This document shows, one piece after another, positions 16,675 through 24,847 of a stretch of 64,000 nucleotides of DNA (positions are counted from its first letter, which is position 1; each line of letters begins with the position of its first letter). The notes under the pieces are model-generated. The model was not told where the DNA came from, did not search any database, and saw only the letters and a program-made list of their open reading frames with translations. This DNA is from Rossellomorea orangium (GTDB taxonomy: Bacteria; Bacillota; Bacilli; Bacillales; Bacillaceae_B): NCBI RefSeq assembly GCF_019334305.1, contig NZ_JAHWGH010000008.1:248001-312000 (forward strand), given 5' to 3'. The position numbers and the translations under genes are program-made.

Positions 16675-17043
16675 ATGGGGAAAAATGAAAAAGACGAGAA
16701 ATTAATTGAATTGAACAAAACAAAGGTTGATCAGGTAGAAACGAGCGATTGCGAAGACATTGATGAGGAAACGCTCTTTATTGTCACTCAGACATTTAAA
16801 GCTTTATCTGAGCCTACGCGTGTAAAGATTCTTCATCTGCTTGCACAGGAAGAGCATTCAGTTAATCAGATCGCGGAAAAACTTTCATTATTGCAAACAA
16901 CTGTTTCACACCAACTGCGTTTTCTGAAGAATTTACGCTTGGTTAAATATAGAAGGGAAGGAACGACTCTATATTACTCTGCTGATGACGATCACGTGAT
17001 GAATATGCTTCAACAAACCATGCACCACGCCAGACATCACTAA
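16675..17043 (+). CDS. czrA: CzrA/SmtB-type zinc-cobalt-sensing repressor
   Basis: The 122-residue ArsR/SmtB winged-helix protein has recognition helix [10 protein letters not shown] and lacks the CadC ELCVCD motif. Its C-terminal alpha5 helix has Asp105-x-His107 and His118-x2-His121, exactly the spacing of the CzrA alpha5 zinc site (Asp84, His86, His97, His100). This predicts Zn(II)/Co(II)-responsive derepression. The ATPase gene starts 21 nt downstream and is its obvious target. It may also act on the similar sites before czcD and ctaA. RBS ATAGGAGTGTCAGT. Confidence 0.88.
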   Translation: MGKNEKDEKLIELNKTKVDQVETSDCEDIDEETLFIVTQTFKALSEPTRVKILHLLAQEEHSVNQIAEKLSLLQTTVSHQLRFLKNLRLVKYRREGTTLYYSADDDHVMNMLQQTMHHARHH

Positions 17044-17064
17044 TGTTTTAATGGGGGATACAAT

Positions 17065-19170
17065 ATGAACGAATATAAACTGCAAGGACTCTCATGCGGA
17101 AATTGCGCGAGGGAAATGGAAGAGGAAATCAATAAGCTCGAGAATGGGGAAGGCTCCAAAATACTTTATAACAGCAGTAAGATGGTTCTGACTGAAGGTG
17201 TCGATCTTAAAAGGGTTGAAAAAATCCTTTCTTCGGATGGAGCTGCCATCTTGAAAGATCAAGAAGGTGACAATGATTCCCATGACCACGATCATGATCA
17301 TTCTCACACTAACAGCAGTACCATGAAGATATTGCTGGGAATCTCTACAATCATTTTTCTATCTGCCATATATGTCGATACACAATTGGACAATATAGTA
17401 CCCGTTCTCTTGTACTTAACAGCAGCTGCAACAAGTGGTTATCCGACATTCATCAAAGGAGCAAAAAACTTACTTAAGTTCAAATTCAATATTGATACTC
17501 TCATGACAATCGCGCTCATCGGTGCTTTTTCGATTGGGGAATGGAAAGAAGGAACATTGGTTGCCATTCTGTTCGGGCTCAATGAACTGCTTGAAGGAAT
17601 GGGGATGGAAAAGGCCAGGAAGTCGATGGAAGAACTGCTGAAGGTTGCACCTAAAGAAGCGATTCTCCTTGAAGGCGGAGAAGAAAGAGTGGTTCCCATA
17701 AGCTCGCTTATGATTGAAGACATTGTCCTGGTCAAATCCGGACAAAAGATTCCTTCCGATGGAGTGGTTCAATCAGGTAAAAGCTCTGTCAATGAAGCAG
17801 CCATCACAGGAGAAGCCATGCCGGTTGAAAAGGGGCCAGGCGAAAAGGTGTTTGGTGGAAGTATCAATAATGAAGGCGTATTAAAGGTAAGGATTTCAAA
17901 AGAATACAAAGATTCTTCACTAGCAAAAATCCTGCACCTGGTGGAAGAAGCTCAGGAAACAAAAACACCGACAGAACAATTCATAAACAAGTTTGCCCGT
18001 TATTACACACCACTCATTATGGCAGTTTCCGCTTTAGTGATGCTGGTACCGCCTCTTCTTTTAGATGGGGATTGGGGTTCATGGTTTTATCAAGGGCTGG
18101 CTGTTCTCATTGTCGGATGTCCATGTGCATTGATTCTTTCTTCTCCAATTGCCATCGTCTCCGGTATTGCCCGTAACGCGAAGAACGGAATCCTTGTCAA
18201 AGGCGGCGTTTTCCTTGAGCAGCTAGGGAAAATTGATACGATTGCATTTGATAAAACCGGCACTCTGACCAAAGGGCATCCTTATGTAGAGGAAACGGTG
18301 GTGTACGAGAAAGAAAACTTTTTCCGAATAGCTGGGTCAATAGAGAAATCCTCTTCACACCCAATCGCAAAAGCAGTCATGAAAAAGATAAGCGAAGACG
18401 CTGAAAGCCAAACATATTCAGAACCGGAAGAAATCAATACGATCTCGGGTCAAGGAGTATCCGCAGTAATCGATGGGAAAACCTACAAAGTAGGAAATGA
18501 GAAAAGCCTCGATTTTTCCGTTCCGTCTGAAGTGAAGAGAAGTATTCAAACGCTAAAAGACATGGGATATACGCTTGTGATTGTGTCAAGTGATACAGAA
18601 GTTCTTGGACTATTTGGGATCACGGATGAAATCAGGGAAGAAAGTAAGGGAATTATAGGAGACCTTTATTTAGCTGGTATTAAAAATGCGGTCATGTTGA
18701 CAGGCGACCATGACAAGACAGCAGAAAAAGTGGCAAAACAAGTGGGACTGACAGACTATTTTGCTGGTCTCCTCCCGGATGAAAAAGTCTCTAAAGTAAA
18801 AGAACTCACAAGCCAAGGAAAGGTTGCCATGGTGGGTGACGGTATTAACGATGCTCCGGCATTGGCGACAGCGGATTTGGGCATTGCAATGGGCAAAGGA
18901 ACGGACAGTGCAATAGAAACAGCCGATATCGTACTGATGCAGGATCATCTTGGGAAACTCCCATCAGCCATAAAGATTGCTAAACGGGTCAATAAAATTA
19001 TTAAGATCAACATCTCATTGGCATTGGGATTAAAACTGATTGCATTGCTCTTGACCATTCCAGGGTTATTGACACTATGGATTGCCATCTTATCTGATAT
19101 GGGCGCAACTATTTTGGTCACATTGATAAGTCTTACGGTTATGCTGGGGGAAAAACAAAAAGCTATATAA
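17065..19170 (+). CDS. Zn/Cd/Co-type P1B-ATPase with His-rich linker
   Basis: The 701-residue P1B-ATPase has an N-terminal HMA-like domain (GLSCGNCA, Cys11/Cys14), a His/Asp-rich stretch DSHDHDHDHSH (71-81), TGEAMP in the actuator (normally TGES; here Ala-Met follows TGE), CPC (352-354), DKTGT (Asp396), SSSHPIA and GDGINDAP. It exports divalent cations; the His-rich linker suits Zn(II). It forms an operon with the CzrA-type repressor. It is a paralog of the ATPases at 2128 and 21360, with a clearly different sensor and N-terminal domain. Could be named cadA or zosA-like; I leave the symbol open. Confidence 0.9.
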   Translation: MNEYKLQGLSCGNCAREMEEEINKLENGEGSKILYNSSKMVLTEGVDLKRVEKILSSDGAAILKDQEGDNDSHDHDHDHSHTNSSTMKILLGISTIIFLSAIYVDTQLDNIVPVLLYLTAAATSGYPTFIKGAKNLLKFKFNIDTLMTIALIGAFSIGEWKEGTLVAILFGLNELLEGMGMEKARKSMEELLKVAPKEAILLEGGEERVVPISSLMIEDIVLVKSGQKIPSDGVVQSGKSSVNEAAITGEAMPVEKGPGEKVFGGSINNEGVLKVRISKEYKDSSLAKILHLVEEAQETKTPTEQFINKFARYYTPLIMAVSALVMLVPPLLLDGDWGSWFYQGLAVLIVGCPCALILSSPIAIVSGIARNAKNGILVKGGVFLEQLGKIDTIAFDKTGTLTKGHPYVEETVVYEKENFFRIAGSIEKSSSHPIAKAVMKKISEDAESQTYSEPEEINTISGQGVSAVIDGKTYKVGNEKSLDFSVPSEVKRSIQTLKDMGYTLVIVSSDTEVLGLFGITDEIREESKGIIGDLYLAGIKNAVMLTGDHDKTAEKVAKQVGLTDYFAGLLPDEKVSKVKELTSQGKVAMVGDGINDAPALATADLGIAMGKGTDSAIETADIVLMQDHLGKLPSAIKIAKRVNKIIKINISLALGLKLIALLLTIPGLLTLWIAILSDMGATILVTLISLTVMLGEKQKAI

Positions 19171-19174
19171 TAAT

Positions 19175-19204
19175 AAAAGGAGCAGGATGGTATCTGCTCC
19201 TTTT
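19175..19204 (+). terminator. Terminator of the CzrA-ATPase operon
   Basis: AAAAGGAGCA (19175-19184) pairs with TGCTCCTTTT (19195-19204), four bases after the stop codon. Confidence 0.65.
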
Positions 19205-19298
19205 AATTATGATTGTCACATTATGATCATTTTTCATACATTGTCCAGCCCGATGCTCGTGATACATTTATGATAATTAATACACAGGAGGACGAATA

Positions 19299-19883
19299 AT
19301 GAAGAAATATTATTGGATTAGTATTCTCATCTCTGCAATGCTTGTTCTTTCCGGGTGTGCAGAATTTGAAGCGGAAACAGATTGGAAGGTAAGGGATTTC
19401 AGCTATACGAACCAAAATAATGAAGAGGTAGGGTTAAAAGATCTGAAAGGCGAAATTTGGATTGCGGATTTCATCTTTACCAGTTGTGAAACTGTCTGCC
19501 CTCCAATGACGTATAACCTAACGAAAATTCAAAAACAATTAAAAGAGGAAGGAATCAACGATGTCCGGTTTGTTTCATTCAGCGTTGATCCGGAAGTTGA
19601 TACTCCGGAAAAATTAAAAGAATACATAAGCAGCTACGAAGCGGATACAAAGAAATGGGATCTTCTCACTGGATATGATCAAAAAGAAATTAGCTCGCTT
19701 GCCGAAGAGTCGTTTAAGGCATTGGTAAGGGATGACCCTTCCTCAGACCAAGTCATCCACGGCACCAGCTTCTATTTGGTGAATAAAGAAGGGAAAGTTG
19801 TCAAGAATTACAGCGGGGTACAGGATGTCCCTTATGAAGAAATCGTATCCGACATCAAGCTTTTGAAAAAATCGTATGAATAG
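19299..19883 (+). CDS. SCO1/SenC-family copper-thiol lipoprotein
   Basis: The 194-residue lipoprotein (lipobox LVLSGC, Cys20) has a thioredoxin fold. Copper ligands are CETVC (Cys63/Cys67) and His154 in VIHGTSF, the SCO signature. SCO proteins help insert copper into the CuA centre of cytochrome oxidase and may act as thiol reductants. It starts a set of four consecutive genes for membrane or secreted proteins that together look like oxidase assembly. B. subtilis YpmQ is a relative. RBS AGGAGGACGA. Confidence 0.88.
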   Translation: MKKYYWISILISAMLVLSGCAEFEAETDWKVRDFSYTNQNNEEVGLKDLKGEIWIADFIFTSCETVCPPMTYNLTKIQKQLKEEGINDVRFVSFSVDPEVDTPEKLKEYISSYEADTKKWDLLTGYDQKEISSLAEESFKALVRDDPSSDQVIHGTSFYLVNKEGKVVKNYSGVQDVPYEEIVSDIKLLKKSYE

Positions 19884-19893
19884 GGTGGAGTAG

Positions 19894-20304
19894 ATGAAAA
19901 AAAGAATCATTTTCTTGTTTAGTATCATGCTTTCAATTGGGATTCTGGAAGCTTGCGGGTCCGACGAAAATCAAAATGACAAAAAAGAAGGTCAAGTGCC
20001 TCAAATGTTAGAAGTTAAAGTGAAAACCGATCCGGGTGAACTTTCGGCCGGTAAAACCAATCAAGTAAGCGCCATCGTTACCCAAGGTGAAGAAAAGGTG
20101 TCCGATGCAGATGAAGTCCTGTTTGAAATCTGGAAGGAAGGTGTATCTGAGGAAGATCACATAAAGAAAGAAGCTGAGCTTAAAGAGGATGGAATATATG
20201 CCATCGACTATACGTTCGATGAAAAAGGGAAGTATTTCATCATTGCCCATGTAACAGCAAGGGATCTTCACAACATGCCAAAAGTAGAAGTGAATGTGCA
20301 ATAG
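19894..20304 (+). CDS. FixH/YtkA-like extracytoplasmic lipoprotein
   Basis: The 136-residue lipoprotein (LEACGS, Cys21) has a single immunoglobulin-like domain ending in KYFIIAHVTARDLHNMPKVE, the pattern of YtkA/FixH-type domains. Related proteins accompany SCO and multicopper proteins and may bind copper or act as chaperones. There are 10 nt between the SCO stop and this start, with TAGGGTGGAGTAG as RBS. The His and Met near the C-terminus are candidate metal ligands. The family call is by pattern. Confidence 0.6.
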   Translation: MKKRIIFLFSIMLSIGILEACGSDENQNDKKEGQVPQMLEVKVKTDPGELSAGKTNQVSAIVTQGEEKVSDADEVLFEIWKEGVSEEDHIKKEAELKEDGIYAIDYTFDEKGKYFIIAHVTARDLHNMPKVEVNVQ

Positions 20305-20323
20305 GAAGCAGGTGCAACAGATT

Positions 20324-20635
20324 TTGAGATTGTTTAAATATATTCGGATTGCAAGTATTATTCTGATTGTCGGGATGGCTGTATTCTTTTATGTGCCATT
20401 TAACTTAAGCCCTCCGGATTCAACCAGGGTGATTCTTGATCATGATAAAAAGACATATATTGCGCCTCCTTGTTTCAATCAGACTGATGCTACAAATTTC
20501 TTGGAAGAAACAACGGTTGCGAAACTTGATGAACTTGATTATGAAGCAAATTCTTCGTGTACGGAAGAAGCACTCACTAAAAAGAAGACGACTTTATTTC
20601 ACCGCGTGACAGGGGAGTCTAAATTTGAATGGTGA
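20324..20635 (+). CDS. Small membrane-anchored extracytoplasmic protein
   Basis: The protein has 103 residues from TTG 20324, chosen because GGAAGCAGGTG precedes it at about 8 nt; an ATG at 20294 would overlap the previous gene. One helix (residues 8-25) anchors a soluble region with two Cys (APPCFNQTD and SSCTEEA) about 30 residues apart, perhaps a disulfide substrate of BdbD. No family recognised. Its place in a SCO-FixH-like row suggests a role in copper delivery or oxidase assembly. Confidence 0.5.
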   Translation: MRLFKYIRIASIILIVGMAVFFYVPFNLSPPDSTRVILDHDKKTYIAPPCFNQTDATNFLEETTVAKLDELDYEANSSCTEEALTKKKTTLFHRVTGESKFEW

Positions 20636-20659
20636 TACACAATAGAAAGGAATGAGAAG

Positions 20660-20815
20660 ATGGATATTATTAACCTCATTTTGGCTTATTTGATTTTATC
20701 AATTCCTGCAGGTCTAGTAGTTCTGTTTTTTAAGAGAAAGTCATCCAAAGAGCTTCAGAAGTTGGAACAAACAGGTGATCATTCAGGGGCTGTTGCATCA
20801 CCTGACAATAAGTAG
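20660..20815 (+). CDS. 51-residue membrane protein
   Basis: ATG at 20660 preceded by AAAGGAATGAGAAG. A single helix (about residues 4-25) is followed by a charged tail (KRKSSKELQKLEQTGD). Too short for ordinary callers but with a fitting RBS and position: last in the SCO operon, ahead of a terminator. Function not recognised; small subunits of this shape occur in oxidase-assembly operons. Confidence 0.55.
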   Translation: MDIINLILAYLILSIPAGLVVLFFKRKSSKELQKLEQTGDHSGAVASPDNK

Positions 20816-20861
20816 GGCCGCTATATCGCCTGCTGCTATCTTGGTACATCAGTACTTATCG

Positions 20862-20892
20862 AAGAGCTTGTCCATATGGATGAGCTCTTTTA
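20862..20892 (+). terminator. Terminator of the SCO operon
   Basis: AAGAGCT-TGTCC (20862-20873) pairs with GGATG-AGCTCTT (20878-20889), with a loop ATAT and a following TTTATTTTG. Confidence 0.65.
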
Positions 20893-20947
20893 TTTTGTTT
20901 CCGAATTACCTGTGTATTTCACCCTGTAGCACAAATTCCAATTAATT

Positions 20948-21008
20948 TTGACACATATATTAGAAATTGCTAATATGTTAGTTGTACATATTAGAAAAAT
21001 CTAATGTG
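20948..21008 (+). promoter_or_regulatory. CmtR-like promoter with two inverted repeats
   Basis: TTGACA (20948-20953) and TAATAT (20971-20976) are separated by exactly 17 nt. Repeat 1 ATATTAG-N6-CTAATAT (20957-20976) covers spacer and -10. Repeat 2 is CATATTAGA (20987-20995) and TCTAATGTG (21000-21008), 8 of 9 paired, and covers the start region. Both share ATTAG/CTAAT, a likely two-site operator for the repressor encoded next. Confidence 0.75.
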
Positions 21009-21023
21009 ATAGGAGACAAGGAT

Positions 21024-21347
21024 ATGAGTACAAAAATTGATTTGAATACAAAGGTGAAATTCCTGCATAGCTTTGCCCACAAAATCAGGATACAGATATT
21101 AGAGAGTATCAAAACGGAAGAAAAGACAGTTTCTCAGATTGTAGGGGAACTGGATGGGAGCCAGTCGAGCATTTCCCAGCATCTTGCCTGCTTAAGGGGT
21201 TGCGGTCTGATTGTCGGGAGGCAGGAAGGAAAGTATACGTATTATAGTGTAAGCAACCAGCATGTCCGTGATTTGCTTGATATGTTTGACGTGGTGCTGG
21301 ATGAAGTTGAAAATGATGTTGCGTGCTGCAGCAATCATATCGTGTAG
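21024..21347 (+). CDS. cmtR: CmtR-like Cd(II)/Pb(II)-sensing ArsR-family repressor
   Basis: The 107-residue protein begins at ATG 21024 (RBS TAGGAGACAAGG); an upstream ATG at 20982 lies inside the operator. Winged helix with SSISQHLACLRGCG, placing Cys56 and Cys60 in the recognition helix, and Cys101/Cys102 near the C-terminus. This is the metal-site pattern of mycobacterial CmtR (Cys57, Cys61, Cys102), different from CadC and CzrA. It predicts Cd/Pb sensing. Directly followed by a Cys-rich P1B-ATPase. Confidence 0.85.
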   Translation: MSTKIDLNTKVKFLHSFAHKIRIQILESIKTEEKTVSQIVGELDGSQSSISQHLACLRGCGLIVGRQEGKYTYYSVSNQHVRDLLDMFDVVLDEVENDVACCSNHIV

Positions 21348-21359
21348 AGGGTGGATTGA

Positions 21360-23975
21360 ATGGGAGAGTCATGTTGCAACTCAAGAGAAAAAGAAACCAG
21401 CAAGGAGACCGGAACAGCAAGCTGCTGCAGCAGTCAAGGTAATGTTGAGAAAAAACAAAAACCTAAAGGCTGCTGCAACAGCCAAGAAACTTCGCGTAAA
21501 AAGGAAGAGGGATTGGTTGCGTTCAACCATGAACGCAACCAAATCGAAGAAAATAAAGATTCTGTGAAATCATGCTGCAGCAGTACTGGAACGACCGAAC
21601 ATGTTGATGTGAAAAACGGGTCTTGCTGCTCATCCAGCAATCATAGGACTGGGGAGACTGAAGCTTTTTCATCCACATCTGAAAAAGCTGATTACCGGAT
21701 TTATGGGATGGATTGCCCTTCTTGTGGATTGTCGATTGAAAAAGCTCTCGTAAAGGTGGAGGGAATTGACGAAGCGAAGGTGAACTATAATTCTGCAAAG
21801 CTTCAAGTAGCAGGCAGCAATTTTGATTTGGTAGAATCAGAAGTACAAAAACTCGGATTTAAGATCGAACCCATAAATCAAAACAGGAATCTGAAGATAT
21901 ATGTTGTTGAGGGGATGGATTGTGGAAGCTGCGCCAAGAGCATTGAAAACCATTTAAATACGATTCCTGAAGTCCGGCATGTAAGTGTCAATTTCTCAAC
22001 GGGAAAAATGAAAGTGAATCATGAGAACCGTGTGGAAGACATCGTTTCTGAAGTTTCAAAGATTGGATTTCATGCATCCTTGCAATCAAAGCAGGATGGA
22101 AGCACTGAAACTTCAAATAGAAAAGAAGGATATGGAGTCATCATCACTTCCGGAATTTTGATTACTCTTGGTTTCTTAGGGTCGTTAACAGATGTTTCCT
22201 ATCTGGTGACCACACTGTTGTATGCAGCTGCTATGTTCATCAGCGGCTATAAGCCGGTTAAAAGTGCTTATTATTCGATCAAAAGCCGTTCGTTGGACAT
22301 GAATGTATTGATGTCAGCAGCTGCAATTGGGGCAGCATTGATTGGGGAGTGGCTTGAAGGAGCCACGGTGGTTTGGCTGTTTGCCTTGGGAACTTCCCTT
22401 CAAAACATGTCAATTGAGAAAACCAGACATTCTATCCGGAACTTGATGAATCTGGCACCATCTGAAGCATGGATTAAAGCAGGGGCACAGTTAAAGAAGA
22501 AGCCAGTAGAAGAAGTGAAGATTGGTGAAGTATTAATTGTGAAACCCGGGGACAGAATCCCGCTGGACGGGGAAATTATAACTGGTGAATCAAGTATCAA
22601 TCAAGCCCCAATCACCGGTGAATCCATCCCGGTGGATAAAGAAGCCGGAGACTTGGTCTATGCGGGAACAATAAACGAGAATGGGTCTCTTGAAATAAGT
22701 GTCACGAAGCTTGCTGAAGATACAACCATTGCAAAAATTATTCACCTGGTGGAGGAAGCCCAGGAACAGAAGGCCCCTACCCAAGCGTTCATCGATAAGT
22801 TTGCAGCTGTGTATACGCCTATTGTGTTCGTGCTCGCGTTGGTCGTCATGGTTCTTCCGCCTCTGGTTGGCTTTGGTACTTGGGGAGATTGGTTTTACAA
22901 AGGGCTCGAATTGTTAGTCGTTGCCTGTCCATGTGCACTTGTCATTTCCACACCTGTCGCGATTGTCTCGGCAATTGGCAATGCAGCGAAGAACGGTGTT
23001 TTAATCAAAGGTGGTACATTCCTTGAAAAAGCAGGAGCGATTACGGCCATTGCGTTTGATAAAACGGGTACCTTAACCGAAGGGAAGCCAAAGGTTTCTG
23101 AAGTAAAGGCGTTTCATGCAACAGAAGAAGAGTTGTTATCCATTGCTCTGACATTAGAAGAGTATTCGACACATCCGATTGCACAAACTATTGTAGGGTT
23201 TGCCAATGAGAAAGGGATTGAATCTAAAGATGGGGAGTTCTTTAAAAGCATAGTGGGAAAAGGGGTTCAGGCTACCATTGATGGGGTCATACACTATGCA
23301 GGAAATTCAAGGCTATTTGAAGAAATGAACCTCCCTTTAGACGAGGCTGAAACAATCGTTCAAGAGCTACAAAGCACAGGGAAGACGGTCGTGATCGTCG
23401 GTACAAAACAGGAGATCCTCGGAGTCATTTCTGTTGCTGACTCGATCCGTACAACGACTGTAAAAGCATTGGATGGTTTGAAAAAAGTTGGAATTGGCCA
23501 GGTCGTGATGCTGACCGGCGATAATGAAGGCACCGCCAAAATGATTTCAAAGGAAGCAAGCGTCAATCGTTATTTTGCTGAGCTTTTACCTCAAGATAAG
23601 GTAGATGCCATTAAGAAGTTACAAAGCGAAGGCCACAAGGTAGCGATGGTCGGGGACGGCATTAACGATGCGCCTGCACTTGCCACCGCTGATTTAGGAA
23701 TCGCAATGGGCGGTGCAGGCACAGACACTGCGATGGAAACGGCCGACATTGTATTAATGGCGGATAATCTTGAAAAACTGCCTCACACGATCAATTTGAG
23801 CAGAAAAGCACTCACAATCATCAAACAAAACATCTGGTTCTCATTGATTGTGAAATTTGTTGCATTGGCATTGATTTTCCCTGGCTGGCTGACACTGTGG
23901 CTGGCAGTTCTGAGCGATACAGGGGCTGCAATCATTGTCATATTAAATGCTCTTCGCCTTTTAAAAGTAAAATAG
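21360..23975 (+). CDS. P1B-ATPase with Cys-pair-rich N-terminus and two HMA domains
   Basis: The 871-residue ATPase belongs to the Cd/Pb/Zn group: CPC (523-525), DKTGT (Asp567) and GDGINDAP. The first ~105 residues are unusual: five Cys-Cys pairs (5-6, 22-23, 38-39, 72-73, 89-90), mostly in an SCC(S/N)S context, on a Lys/Glu/Ser-rich flexible chain. Two HMA domains follow (GMDCPSCG, Cys119/Cys122; GMDCGSCA, Cys188/Cys191). The tail could capture thiophilic metal, such as Pb(II) or As(III)-like ions, and hand it to the HMAs. The start has AGAGGGTGG, 12 nt after the CmtR-like gene, so it is the same operon. Confidence 0.9.
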   Translation: MGESCCNSREKETSKETGTASCCSSQGNVEKKQKPKGCCNSQETSRKKEEGLVAFNHERNQIEENKDSVKSCCSSTGTTEHVDVKNGSCCSSSNHRTGETEAFSSTSEKADYRIYGMDCPSCGLSIEKALVKVEGIDEAKVNYNSAKLQVAGSNFDLVESEVQKLGFKIEPINQNRNLKIYVVEGMDCGSCAKSIENHLNTIPEVRHVSVNFSTGKMKVNHENRVEDIVSEVSKIGFHASLQSKQDGSTETSNRKEGYGVIITSGILITLGFLGSLTDVSYLVTTLLYAAAMFISGYKPVKSAYYSIKSRSLDMNVLMSAAAIGAALIGEWLEGATVVWLFALGTSLQNMSIEKTRHSIRNLMNLAPSEAWIKAGAQLKKKPVEEVKIGEVLIVKPGDRIPLDGEIITGESSINQAPITGESIPVDKEAGDLVYAGTINENGSLEISVTKLAEDTTIAKIIHLVEEAQEQKAPTQAFIDKFAAVYTPIVFVLALVVMVLPPLVGFGTWGDWFYKGLELLVVACPCALVISTPVAIVSAIGNAAKNGVLIKGGTFLEKAGAITAIAFDKTGTLTEGKPKVSEVKAFHATEEELLSIALTLEEYSTHPIAQTIVGFANEKGIESKDGEFFKSIVGKGVQATIDGVIHYAGNSRLFEEMNLPLDEAETIVQELQSTGKTVVIVGTKQEILGVISVADSIRTTTVKALDGLKKVGIGQVVMLTGDNEGTAKMISKEASVNRYFAELLPQDKVDAIKKLQSEGHKVAMVGDGINDAPALATADLGIAMGGAGTDTAMETADIVLMADNLEKLPHTINLSRKALTIIKQNIWFSLIVKFVALALIFPGWLTLWLAVLSDTGAAIIVILNALRLLKVK

Positions 23976-24007
23976 TTGAGAGCTGTTTCCGTGTTCACTG
24001 AACAGAT

Positions 24008-24038
24008 CAGACCACTTTTAATTAAGTGGTCTGTTTTT
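24008..24038 (+). terminator. Terminator of the CmtR-ATPase operon
   Basis: CAGACCACTT (24008-24017) pairs with AAGTGGTCTG (24024-24033), followed by TTTTTG. Confidence 0.75.
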
Positions 24039-24311
24039 GATTGATAGATTCTTTGTTAAGTCAAAGAAGCTCACATCCTTTCTGTTATTAAATGCTGGAT
24101 TGCAAATTCTTTTGCTGAACACAAATATCAATTGACCAGGTAGCTCCGGTGAGCATTACGATTTATACCCCCAAAATATGCACTATCCATGCAAACGAAA
24201 AATAACTTTCTACGACCGATAAAAAAATTATTTATCCGTTTACTGGCTTGATAATTGGATATAGTAATTATGTAACAAATAACTCAAATCCCACCCAAGG
24301 AGGAATGTAAG
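24039..24311 (+). promoter_or_regulatory. csp upstream region with TATACCCCC site
   Basis: No gene is seen in these 273 nt. TATACCCCCAAAATATGCA (24164-24182) resembles one half of a CsoR operator and, read on the other strand, matches the TGCATATTTT-N-GGGG motif before the CopB gene. The RBS of the next gene is CCAAGGAGGAATGTAAG. Confidence 0.4.
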
Positions 24312-24638
24312 ATGTCACATGAAAGGTACCAATCTGTTATCAAAGCCCTGCATGAGTGTATGGAAGCTTGTAATCATTGCTACGATGCTTGTTTAAAGGA
24401 AGAAGATATCAACATGATGAAAGAGTGCATCCGGTTAGATCGAGAATGCGCGGATATGTGTGCATACTTAGAACAATCCCTAGTAATGGGAACACCATTC
24501 GCATCTGAACTGGCTCAAGTGTGTGCGAAGATTTGTGAAACGTGTGGAGAAGAATGTAAGAAACATAAACATGATCATTGTCAAAAATGTGCCGATGCTT
24601 GTTTTAATTGTGCAGAAGAGTGTAAAAAAATCGCTTAA
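24312..24638 (+). CDS. csp: Csp-type four-helix copper storage protein
   Basis: The 108-residue cytosolic protein has 16 Cys spaced in helical repeats (for example HECMEACNHCYDAC and CQKCADACFNCAEEC) and no signal peptide. This matches the Csp3 group (B. subtilis YhjQ is 108 residues), where a tetramer of four-helix bundles fills with Cu(I) thiolates. It would buffer cytosolic copper. It stands alone between a terminator and a MATE gene. Confidence 0.87.
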   Translation: MSHERYQSVIKALHECMEACNHCYDACLKEEDINMMKECIRLDRECADMCAYLEQSLVMGTPFASELAQVCAKICETCGEECKKHKHDHCQKCADACFNCAEECKKIA

Positions 24639-24847
24639 ACCCAAACAAGGGAGACAGTTCGAATGTCTCCCCTGTTTTATGTTCAGCAATTAAATAAAAT
24701 ATGAAATCAAAATGAGAAACGATATTTTGACTTTTCAAGTGAATGCTTATCCTTAATACATATGCGTTTTTTTGTTTTGCATAAATTATTCATATTTTCA
24801 GGGAAAGATATAGGTATGGGAGAAAATAATGTTAGGAGTGGTGAAAA

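Noticed and set aside
21262..21567. Open frame of 101 codons overlapping the CmtR-like gene and the start of the Cys-rich ATPase
   Set aside because: No RBS and the product is low complexity (Ala/Lys/Arg-rich), caused by reading Cys-pair codons in another frame.
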